In this document: piece after piece, positions 1-5,392 of the stretch | Layout: the number at the start of each line of letters is the position of its first letter | Position numbering within the stretch: the first letter of the stretch is position 1 | From: Candidatus Zhuqueibacterota bacterium | GTDB taxonomy: Bacteria > SM23-31 | Direction: 5' to 3' | Assembly: GCA_022562855.1 (NCBI GenBank) | Contig: JADFON010000127.1 | Span: 1-6,047, forward strand | DNA length: 6,047 nucleotides | The notes under the pieces: model-generated | Seen by the model: only the letters and a program-made list of their open reading frames with translations | What the model was told of the DNA's origin: nothing | The model's database searches: none | Program-made: the position numbers and the translations under genes

Positions 1-81
1 CCCGTCAGCAATCCCCAGTTTTGAAAAAAGATCGCTCAGAACTTTTTCGATCGGTTCCGGATTTTCGAATGATGAAGCCAT
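1..81 (-). CDS. DciA-like (DUF721) protein, N-terminal fragment
   Basis: A minus-strand reading frame starts with ATG at 81 and stays open for 27 codons to the window edge. Its ATG shares one base with the recF stop codon (TGATG), which implies translational coupling. The visible peptide begins MASSFENPEPIEKVLSDLF and continues with a short helix ending SKLGIADG. An N-terminal Pro-Ile, hydrophobic helix and Leu-Gly-Ile pattern is typical of the start of DUF721/DciA proteins, which often follow recF and precede gyrB. DciA proteins help load the replicative helicase DnaB. The call rests on a short peptide plus position; the domain body is outside the window. The real reading frame is well supported by the overlap; the family is less sure. 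Confidence 0.6.
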   Translation of the reverse strand, partial: MASSFENPEPIEKVLSDLFSKLGIADG

Positions 82-1214
82 CAGTTTTTCAGTATCTTTC
101 CCCCCGTAACGGTAAAATTAGAAAAATCGGATTTGTCAAAACCGGCATCTTTTAAAATAGTATCATGATTAGTATCGCTGCTCGCGGTGATGAAAAATTG
201 CCGGAATTCCTGTAAAATTCTCAAAAACGCATCTATTCTTGTCCTGTCAAGTAAAGCAAACAAGTCGTCCAGAAGCACGATCGGCTGCATTCCCGCCAGT
301 TCGGCTATATAATGCGCCTCTGCTGCTTTTAGCGCTAAGAGTATTGTCTTTTGCTGCCCCTGAGAACCATACTTCCTGGCGTCATGCCCGTCAAGCTTGA
401 ACCAAAGATCATCGCGATGAGGACCGATCAAAGTTCGTTTTCTACGTCTCTCTTCCTTCCGGGACTGTTCCAACAGGAGCGTGAAATCCTCTTCGATTTG
501 TTCGGCGTCCTGCATTTTTGAGATGTATTCTACCGATAACTCTTCATCGCCCCGGCTTATCCGGGAATACATTTTCCGGCTTAATTCCGACAGGATCTTG
601 ACCGCATCCACCCGCCGTTTGATAATAAACGAACCGTGTTGCACAAGCTTGTCATTCCACGGCTCAATCTCCCCGGACCCTGCGGCGTTATCATAAGGCA
701 TTTTCGACAACAAGCTGTTCCGCTGCCTTACGACCCGTTTATATGCTATCAGGTTTTGCAAGTACTCCCGGTCAACAGTTGATATACAAAGATCGAGAAA
801 CCGCCGCCGCATCCGGGGTTGTCCCTGAGCTATTTCAAGACTCTCAGGGGACATTATCACCATTGGAAATGTGCCGATAAGCGACGACATTTTCGCAACC
901 CGGTCGTCATCGAGCGTGACTTCCTTTCTGCTCCCCTTAACCCAGGATACCTCTAAGCATCTTTCAATATCGGAACCGATTTCAAAGAAGGCTGAGATAT
1001 TAAATCTGTCTGAACCCCACTTCGCCAAATCGGCGCCAGCCATTCCCCTGAAACTGCGAAAAACTGACAGGTAGTAAATCGATTCTAAAAAATTTGTCTT
1101 CCCCTGACCGTTTCCCCCGATAAGCAAATTTCCCTTTTCATTGAATTCCGTTTCGGAATCGCTGCAATTGCGAAAGCTTCTCAACGAAAGCTTTTTTAGA
1201 AACAGGTTTAACAT
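81..1214 (-). CDS. recF: RecF, DNA replication/repair SMC-like ATPase
   Basis: RecF is a cytoplasmic ABC/SMC-type ATPase that binds gapped DNA and, with RecO and RecR, helps RecA load at stalled forks. The 377-residue length is normal for the family. Visible motifs in order: N-terminal LKKLSLRSFRN (6-16), Walker A GGNGQGKTN (33-41; most relatives have GENGQGKTN, and the Glu-to-Gly change keeps the P-loop pattern), the RecF hallmark SPESLEIAQG followed by RRRFLD (122-141), IGPHRDDL (263-270), ABC signature YGSQGQQKT (282-290) and Walker B with D-loop IVLLDDLFALLD (312-323). The ATG at 1214 is chosen because it sits just before the conserved beta strand; no Shine-Dalgarno sequence is visible. 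It lies downstream of dnaN on the same strand but is separated from it by 309 bp containing a terminator, so it probably has its own promoter. The stop overlaps the next gene. Confidence 0.97.
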   Translation of the reverse strand: MLNLFLKKLSLRSFRNCSDSETEFNEKGNLLIGGNGQGKTNFLESIYYLSVFRSFRGMAGADLAKWGSDRFNISAFFEIGSDIERCLEVSWVKGSRKEVTLDDDRVAKMSSLIGTFPMVIMSPESLEIAQGQPRMRRRFLDLCISTVDREYLQNLIAYKRVVRQRNSLLSKMPYDNAAGSGEIEPWNDKLVQHGSFIIKRRVDAVKILSELSRKMYSRISRGDEELSVEYISKMQDAEQIEEDFTLLLEQSRKEERRRKRTLIGPHRDDLWFKLDGHDARKYGSQGQQKTILLALKAAEAHYIAELAGMQPIVLLDDLFALLDRTRIDAFLRILQEFRQFFITASSDTNHDTILKDAGFDKSDFSNFTVTGGKILKN

Positions 1215-1352
1215 ACAGTCGGTTTACACGTAACAGTTAAGACGTAATGTCGAACGGCTCATCTATTAAAACTTTCTATTACATTTGTGCAAACCCGGAT
1301 TTCAATCTTACGAGGTGAATTCTCAAATTACCAGGCAAAAAAAACCTAATAT

Positions 1353-1383
1353 CAAAGGTAAAAATTTTTATCTTTCATTCAAA
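1353..1383 (-). promoter_or_regulatory. Candidate Bacteroidetes-type promoter for recF
   Basis: On the minus strand TTTG (1383-1380) is followed after exactly 19 bases by TACCTTTG (1360-1353). This fits the known Bacteroidetes primary sigma consensus, a -33 TTTG and a -7 TAnnTTTG separated by about 17-23 bases. Transcription would start near 1345 and leave a leader of about 130 nt before the recF ATG. The region is AT-rich, so a chance match is possible, but both elements match without a mismatch and the site lies between the dnaN terminator and recF, where a promoter is needed. Confidence 0.45.
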
Positions 1384-1461
1384 CAAAATTCTTATAAATT
1401 TATGTATTATTAAGGTTTTAGCCTGATGAATTTACTATCCGGTTTCGAAGGTATTTATGAC

Positions 1462-1493
1462 AAAAAAAACCGCATCTTTTTTGACGCGGTTTT
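1462..1493 (-). terminator. Rho-independent terminator of dnaN
   Basis: Read on the minus strand, AAAACCGC (revcomp of 1486-1493) pairs with GCGGTTTT (revcomp of 1466-1473) as an 8-bp stem over a 12-nt loop. The second arm runs into a tract of eight T residues (plus-strand A run 1462-1469). It lies about 30 bp past the dnaN stop, the expected position for an intrinsic terminator. The stem has four G-C pairs. The flanking A/T symmetry means it could also work weakly in the other direction, but no plus-strand gene needs it. Confidence 0.8.
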
Positions 1494-1523
1494 AGAAAAT
1501 ATACACCACAATGTTTTGCCTGT

Positions 1524-2645
1524 TTATTCTCTGAGTTTTATCGGCATAACAAGCATGAGAATGTCTTCATCTTCTTTTTGATTCTCCGGAAATACTAACG
1601 CAGGACTTACAGACGTGTCCAGGAGAAACTCCACATTTTCCGAATCAAGATGATTAAGCACGTCCAGTAAATATACAGAATTAAAACCGATCTCCATAGG
1701 ATCGCCCGTATATTCGGCTTCTATCGTCTCCAGCCCTTCACCGCGGTCCATATCCTGCGAAGCGATCGTTACTTTACTTTTCTCTAACGAAATCTTTACT
1801 TGCTGTGTAATCTTATTTGCAAGCACTGAAACCGTACGTAATGCGGATATTAATTGTTCACGGTTAATGAGCAGCTTCTTATCATTGTTAGAGGGGATGA
1901 CCTTATCATAATCCGGGTATTTTCCTTCAATCAACATAGCGTTGATAATGACATTGTCCAGGTCAAAAATCACGTGGTTAGACGCAAATGATACCTTTAC
2001 ATCCCCATCCGACTCTAAATTCTTTTGCAGAAGGTTCAATGCCTTAACAGGAATGATTATATCATCCACCGAATCACCGCCGGTAAATCTTTTATTAATA
2101 ATCTTCACCAACCTGTGCCCGTTTGTCGAAACCATTCTATATTCGTTCTCTTTTACTTGTAACAAAACCCCCATGAGCGACGCCCGCAGTTCGTCAGTCG
2201 AAACCGCAAATAGCGATTTATCAATATGTTCGTGCAGTAATTTCCTGTTAAACGAAATTTCATGTTTCACATCGATTGCCGGAAGCTGTGGAAAATCCTT
2301 TATATCTTCTCCAAAAAACGTATATTGTCCCCTCGAAGATTTCACAAGGATTCTATTGTTATCTACAACACTTATATCTAAGGGAATATCCGGCAGTTCC
2401 CGTACAACATCGAACAGCAGTCTTCCGGAGATAGTTATGTTTCCTTCGCTTTCCGCTCCATCGGGAGAAAGCTTAATTATTGTTTTCAAAGATACTTCGA
2501 GATCTGTTGCGCTTAGCGTAATTTGATTGTCCTTTAGCTCGAACAAAACATGGCTTAATATAGGAAGCGTGGTTTTTGTTGGGATGACATTAATAACCTG
2601 CTGTAAAGCTTTTTTTAAATCGGAGCAACCTATGCTAAACTTCAT
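1524..2645 (-). CDS. dnaN: DNA polymerase III beta subunit (sliding clamp)
   Basis: DnaN forms the dimeric ring that tethers the replicative polymerase and many repair proteins to DNA. The 373-residue length fits the family, which has three repeated clamp domains. Recognisable family segments: TTLPILSHVLFE near 25-36, LSATDLEVSL (44-53), FAVSTDELRASLMGV (146-160), STNGHRL (173-179), EGKYPDYDKVIP (240-251), NSVYLLDVL near residue 320, and the C-terminal MLVMPIKLRE (364-373), which corresponds to the conserved MPxRL-type tail lining the partner-binding pocket. The ATG at 2645 is preceded by a strong Shine-Dalgarno site, supporting this start. The gene faces away from the AT-rich gap, has its own terminator, and lacks an adjacent dnaA. 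Confidence 0.98.
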   Translation of the reverse strand: MKFSIGCSDLKKALQQVINVIPTKTTLPILSHVLFELKDNQITLSATDLEVSLKTIIKLSPDGAESEGNITISGRLLFDVVRELPDIPLDISVVDNNRILVKSSRGQYTFFGEDIKDFPQLPAIDVKHEISFNRKLLHEHIDKSLFAVSTDELRASLMGVLLQVKENEYRMVSTNGHRLVKIINKRFTGGDSVDDIIIPVKALNLLQKNLESDGDVKVSFASNHVIFDLDNVIINAMLIEGKYPDYDKVIPSNNDKKLLINREQLISALRTVSVLANKITQQVKISLEKSKVTIASQDMDRGEGLETIEAEYTGDPMEIGFNSVYLLDVLNHLDSENVEFLLDTSVSPALVFPENQKEDEDILMLVMPIKLRE

Positions 2646-2651
2646 CGAATG

Positions 2652-2658
2652 TCCTCCC
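2652..2658 (-). promoter_or_regulatory. Strong ribosome binding site of dnaN
   Basis: Minus-strand GGGAGGA lies six bases before the dnaN ATG. It fixes the start codon and is the only strong Shine-Dalgarno site in the window; recF and the MBL gene show none. Confidence 0.8.
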
Positions 2659-2703
2659 GGGATAAAATATCTGCACTAAATCGATAGATAATAATGATGG
2701 GTT

Positions 2704-2709
2704 ATTATA
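2704..2709 (-). promoter_or_regulatory. Possible -10 element of dnaN promoter
   Basis: The minus strand carries an exact TATAAT about 60 bp before the dnaN ATG, a sensible distance for a promoter. No convincing -35 box lies 16-18 bases upstream and no TAnnTTTG motif is present, and the sequence is very AT-rich, so this is only a weak candidate. Confidence 0.25.
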
Positions 2710-2815
2710 ACTATGAGAATACTAAATAGAAGTAAGTAAAAGTAGTGAAATCTAACCCTTTTTACAAGAAAAAAAATTCGATGAGAAAGAAGCGACTTTT
2801 TAAAGAAACTATAAA

Positions 2816-2824
2816 GTATCCACA
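2816..2824 (+). promoter_or_regulatory. DnaA-box-like site
   Basis: GTATCCACA differs from the consensus TTATCCACA only at the first base. Its core TATCCAC (2817-2823) is the exact inverted partner of GTGGATA at 2886-2892, so the two sites face each other across the A/T tract. Confidence 0.5.
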
Positions 2825-2832
2825 AATAACAG

Positions 2833-2884
2833 TAATATATAATAATTATATAATTTAAAAGATTATTATTATGTATTATTATAA
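2833..2884. other. A/T tract, candidate duplex unwinding element
   Basis: Fifty of 52 bases are A or T (only G2861 and G2873 interrupt), including a pure 28-bp A/T run at 2833-2860 and then ATT/TAT triplet repeats at 2862-2884. It is bounded by the two inverted DnaA-box-like sites. This is the easiest stretch of the window to melt. The triplet repeats recall DnaA-trio elements, but the spacing to the nearest box and the lack of a GC cluster differ from the described arrangement. Confidence 0.45.
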
Positions 2885-2901
2885 GGTGGATAATTGGATA
2901 A
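2885..2901 (-). promoter_or_regulatory. Two tandem DnaA-box-like sites
   Basis: On the minus strand TTATCCAAT (2901-2893, two mismatches) is followed directly by TTATCCACC (2893-2885, one mismatch), sharing one base. Tandem TTATCCA units immediately beside an A/T tract fit a DnaA assembly site at an unwinding element. Confidence 0.5.
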
Positions 2902-3004
2902 CTTAGATAGTATACAAGTTTTTGTTTTCTTGATATTATTGCTAACGATACTCCACGTTGTACAATAGTTACATAAAACATCAATATGTTTTTATCAAAG
3001 CCAA

Positions 3005-3019
3005 TACCGTCTTACGGTA
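3005..3019. repeat. Short perfect inverted repeat
   Basis: TACCGT (3005-3010) and ACGGTA (3014-3019) are exact inverted copies around CTT. There is no T tract, so it is unlikely to be a terminator. It is the first of several palindromes in the right part of the origin candidate. Confidence 0.5.
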
Positions 3020-3068
3020 AAACTTAGTGATTAATAAGCTGTACATATCTTAATAACCTTATGTTTTA

Positions 3069-3077
3069 TGTGGAAAA
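3069..3077 (-). promoter_or_regulatory. DnaA-box-like site beside a 14-bp palindrome
   Basis: The minus strand reads TTTTCCACA, which matches the relaxed DnaA box consensus TTWTNCACA and differs from TTATCCACA at one base. It directly abuts the perfect palindrome at 3078-3091. Confidence 0.45.
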
Positions 3078-3091
3078 CGAATTCGAATTCG
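3078..3091. repeat. Perfect 14-bp palindrome CGAATTCGAATTCG
   Basis: The 14 bases equal their own reverse complement and include two overlapping-style GAATTC units in tandem (3079-3084, 3085-3090). It sits between a DnaA-box-like site and an A-rich stretch. It may be a dimeric protein site; a second, weaker inverted repeat AATTCA-T-TGAATT follows at 3115-3127. Confidence 0.55.
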
Positions 3092-3231
3092 GGGATGATT
3101 TTAAAAACAAAATTAATTCATTGAATTTGTTAGGTTATTAACCTTGTATTCCTGTTTTGTCACATATTTATCAACCGGTTATTAAGAGTTTAAACGGAGC
3201 GTATTCAAGTAAATTCACCCGGTTTTTCGTC

Positions 3232-3262
3232 TTGACTTTAGACCCTTATACTTGTAATTTAT
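3232..3262 (+). promoter_or_regulatory. Weak promoter candidate for the MBL-permease operon
   Basis: TTGACT (3232-3237) resembles a -35 element. TAATTTAT (3255-3262), 20 bases after the TTG, matches the first six positions of the Bacteroidetes TAnnTTTG element but lacks its last two bases. An alternative TATACTTG at 3247-3254 has one mismatch to that element but no upstream partner. A start near 3269 would give a leader of about 50 nt. Support is weak. Confidence 0.25.
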
Positions 3263-3320
3263 CAGCTTATAAATTTTCATTATGATTTCAGGAATTATCC
3301 TATAACAAATTATCTTTAAT

Positions 3321-4100
3321 ATGCGTTTAACAATACTTGGAAGTGGAAGCGGAGGTAATGCCGCCGTCATTCAAAATAACGGATCGTCAATCCTTGTAGA
3401 TTCCGGTTTTTCGTATAAACTGTTGAACAGTAAATTAAAAATTTGTGGAATTCCGCCGGAGAGTTTCTCTGCTATGCTGATTACACACGAGCATGAAGAT
3501 CATGCTAAGGGGTTAGGCGCATTTTCACGTATTCACCGGGTGCCGGTATATATAAATGAGACAACGTATAAAGGTCTGATGAGAATAACCCGGAAAGATA
3601 TTGATGCGAACGTAAATTTTTTTGAAACCGGGGATGTATTGGATATAAACGGTATTGAGATAAAGAGCTTTCCTGTCCTTCATGACGCTGCGGAGCCTGT
3701 CGGTTTTTCCTTCACTTCAGGAAATAAGAAGATCAGTTATGTTACCGATATAGGTTCTATTACAGAACAGGTTGTCGATAATTTGAAAAATTCTTCTGTG
3801 GCTGTCATAGAGGCAAATCATGATGTTGAAATGTTGTTGAACGGTTTTTACCCTGCGTTTCTCAAAAACCGAATCAAAGGACCGACCGGGCACTTATCGA
3901 ATGATGACGCTCTTAAACTGATTCAATTGATCAGATGTGAAGAGTTGCAAGTGGTATATCTTACCCATCTCAGTAAAAAGAATAACAAACCCGAAGTTGC
4001 CTATAAAAAAATATTTGGTCCGCTTGCCGAAAGCGGCAAACATGTACCTGAAATCAGGATTGCGAACCAGGATGAGGTCTCCGAGCCATACAATTTGTAA
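3321..4100 (+). CDS. Metallo-beta-lactamase-fold hydrolase, WalJ/YycJ type
   Basis: This 259-residue protein starts with the MBL-fold opening strand MRLTILGSGSGGNA and contains a complete metal-binding set: HEHEDH (56-61, the HxHxDH motif), His121 in the VLHDA segment, Asp143 in VTDIG, and His191 or His216 in GHLSN and YLTHLS as the last ligand. The EANHD motif (164-168) together with GHLSN (190-194) is characteristic of the YycJ/WalJ subgroup, single-domain nucleases or phosphodiesterases found in many bacteria; in Firmicutes the gene sits with walKR, and some members act as DNA exonucleases. No signal peptide is present, so it is cytoplasmic. No Shine-Dalgarno is seen; the ATG at 3321 is chosen because the fold starts there at once. 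It lies 23 bp before the permease gene, probably in one operon. Substrate is unknown. Confidence 0.88.
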   Translation: MRLTILGSGSGGNAAVIQNNGSSILVDSGFSYKLLNSKLKICGIPPESFSAMLITHEHEDHAKGLGAFSRIHRVPVYINETTYKGLMRITRKDIDANVNFFETGDVLDINGIEIKSFPVLHDAAEPVGFSFTSGNKKISYVTDIGSITEQVVDNLKNSSVAVIEANHDVEMLLNGFYPAFLKNRIKGPTGHLSNDDALKLIQLIRCEELQVVYLTHLSKKNNKPEVAYKKIFGPLAESGKHVPEIRIANQDEVSEPYNL

Positions 4101-4123
4101 CAAGGTGAACGCTGAATGCGGAT

Positions 4124-5392
4124 ATGGATGATAAAACATTAGTATTGATAATTTTCGTTTTGGTTTACCTTTACCTCGTTATTTTCAGGCATAACCGCGC
4201 CATTGCAGTCTGGGGCGGTATTTTTGTTATTATCATATTTGCAAGTACGGTAAATTTCACCCACGCCGTATCTAAGGTACATTGGAATGTCATCGGAGTC
4301 TTTGCCGGAACATTGATTCTCGCTGAATTCTTTACCCTTTCCAAAGTACCGACATACCTTTCCGATATATTAGTCGGCAATTCGAAGAGCGCCGGTTCGG
4401 CAATGCTGCGCGTTTGTATCATGTCCGGTTTTTTATCTATTTTTATTGAAAACGTCGCGGTGGTTTTAATCGTGGCGCCCATAGCCCTCGAAGTCATAAA
4501 AAAGCTGAAAGTATCCCCGGTTCCTGTTCTCATTGGCATAGCTATAGCGAGCAATCTGCAGGGCACAGCAACGCTTATCGGCGATCCTCCAAGCATGATA
4601 CTTGCCGGTCAGCTAAAAATGAATTTTAACGATTTTTTCTTTTACCAGGGACGTCCGGGTATCTTTTTTGCCGTCGAGGTCAGCGCCCTCGCGTCATTTG
4701 TTGTTCTCTATCTGTTTTTTAAAGGCAATAAAGACCCGGTTGCAAAGGTCGCAAGAGAAGCCGTCGAGAGCTGGATACCCGCTTTGCTGTTATGTTTGAT
4801 GGTAGTTGGTTTAGCCGTCGCCCCGGTTTTCGACCCAGGTTTTCTCTGGTTGAGCGGTACAATCTGTGTCTTGTTTGCAATAGTTGCGATATTCTGGGGA
4901 ATGTCTTTTGATAGAGGGGAAACGGTAAAAACGCTTAAGCGGTACGATTGGGACACCACATTTTTTCTTGCCGGCGTATTTGTACTGGTAGGTTCCTTTG
5001 AAGAAGTCGGATTGATCGTAAGCCTGAAAAATATCCTGAACGATCTCCTCGGAACGAGTCTGCTGATAAGCTTTTTATTCGTAATTATTTTTTCAGTCGT
5101 GATCTCGGCTTTTATCGATAATGTTCCATTTATTACATTAATGATACCGGTTACCTATCAAATGGGACTCGAAGCCGGCGCGGAATATTTGCTGGTCTTC
5201 GGCTTATTGATTGGAACATGCATGGGAGGAAATATAACCCCTGTTGGAGCAGCGGCAAACATAGTCACGGTAGGTCTCTTAAAAAAAGAGGGATATTCTA
5301 TCTCTTTTTGGGAGTTTACAAGAATAGGACTGCCGTACACAATAGTCGCTACAACAGCCGGGGCTGTTTTTATATGGTTTGTCTGGAGCTAA
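4124..5392 (+). CDS. ArsB/NhaD-superfamily anion or ion permease
   Basis: This 422-residue integral membrane protein has about ten to twelve hydrophobic segments and a two-fold internal layout. In the first half ENVAVVLIVAP (109-119) is followed by SNLQGTATLIGDPPSMIL (143-160); in the second half DNVPFITLMIPV (332-343) is followed by MGGNITPVGAAANIV (367-381). Paired Asn-Val hairpins and Gly-Asp-Pro-Pro/Gly-Ala-Ala-Asn-Ile motifs define the ion transporter superfamily that includes ArsB, NhaD, CitM and the P protein (OCA2). The true substrate (arsenite, sodium, citrate, other anion) cannot be read from sequence; no ars regulator or reductase is nearby, which argues against a simple arsenic operon. 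The ATG at 4124 lies 23 bp after the MBL stop; AAGGTGA at 4102-4108 is a possible but distant ribosome site. Confidence 0.9.
   Translation: MDDKTLVLIIFVLVYLYLVIFRHNRAIAVWGGIFVIIIFASTVNFTHAVSKVHWNVIGVFAGTLILAEFFTLSKVPTYLSDILVGNSKSAGSAMLRVCIMSGFLSIFIENVAVVLIVAPIALEVIKKLKVSPVPVLIGIAIASNLQGTATLIGDPPSMILAGQLKMNFNDFFFYQGRPGIFFAVEVSALASFVVLYLFFKGNKDPVAKVAREAVESWIPALLLCLMVVGLAVAPVFDPGFLWLSGTICVLFAIVAIFWGMSFDRGETVKTLKRYDWDTTFFLAGVFVLVGSFEEVGLIVSLKNILNDLLGTSLLISFLFVIIFSVVISAFIDNVPFITLMIPVTYQMGLEAGAEYLLVFGLLIGTCMGGNITPVGAAANIVTVGLLKKEGYSISFWEFTRIGLPYTIVATTAGAVFIWFVWS

Larger units (their letters stand above)
1215..1523. other. Noncoding spacer between dnaN and recF
   Basis: This AT-rich stretch of 309 bp contains no credible gene on either strand. 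Its dnaN-proximal end holds a rho-independent terminator (1462-1493). Its middle holds a Bacteroidetes-type promoter candidate for recF (1353-1383), whose spacer includes the start of the 12-bp palindrome TAAAAATTTTTA at 1359-1370. The remainder, about 1215-1350, would be the recF 5' leader; no riboswitch-like fold or leader peptide was recognised in it. Confidence 0.7.
3049..3186. repeat. Three copies of GGTTATTAA with associated palindromes
   Basis: The nonamer GGTTATTAA occurs at 3050-3058 (minus), 3133-3141 (plus) and 3177-3185 (plus). The first and third share the longer GGTTATTAAG; the first and second share AGGTTATTAA. The middle copy is part of the palindrome GGTTATTAACC (3133-3143), and the third overlaps an imperfect palindrome at 3168-3185 centred on AACCGGTT. 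Three copies within 137 bp suggest a protein binding site, either origin-related or an operator for the downstream MBL gene. No known regulator motif was recognised. Confidence 0.5.
2646..3320. other. Candidate chromosomal replication origin (oriC), noncoding
   Basis: This 675-bp gap lies between divergent genes and next to dnaN. It contains several near-matches to the DnaA box TTATCCACA, the best being 2816-2824 (plus), 2885-2893 (minus) and 3069-3077 (minus). A 52-bp A/T tract (2833-2884) between the first two could be the duplex unwinding element. Further right is a cluster of palindromes and three copies of GGTTATTAA. All genes to the left run left and all to the right run right, matching fork movement away from the gap. 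No box is a perfect consensus match and dnaA is absent, so the call is an inference. A reading frame at 2676-2984 is low-complexity and not considered a gene. No dnaA remnant was seen. Confidence 0.6.

Noticed and set aside
1942-2526. Open reading frame of 194 codons on the plus strand
   Set aside because: Lies entirely antisense to dnaN, is Ser/Thr rich as expected for a shadow frame, and shows no recognisable domain.
2676-2984. Open reading frame of 102 codons on the minus strand in the origin candidate
   Set aside because: Low-complexity Ile/Tyr/Leu/His composition from translating an A/T tract, no ribosome site, no family resemblance, and it would cover the DnaA-box-like sites.
3156-3164. 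Additional DnaA box TTTGTCACA (plus)
   Set aside because: It misses even the relaxed TTWTNCACA consensus at the fourth base; not strong enough to list as a site.
2646-3320. Possible dnaA pseudogene between dnaN and the MBL gene
   Set aside because: No DnaA-like motif such as a Walker A or DnaA signature could be found in any frame; the stretch is simply noncoding.
3894-4139. Overlapping short frames on both strands across the MBL-permease junction
   Set aside because: They overlap the well-supported MBL C-terminus and permease start and have no ribosome site or family match.
4171-4596. Open reading frame of 141 codons on the minus strand
   Set aside because: Antisense to the permease; composition reflects the complementary strand of membrane-protein codons.
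4124-5392. Arsenite efflux pump ArsB as a specific call
   Set aside because: The superfamily is clear, but there is no arsenic-resistance gene nearby and the motifs do not separate arsenite from sodium or carboxylate substrates.
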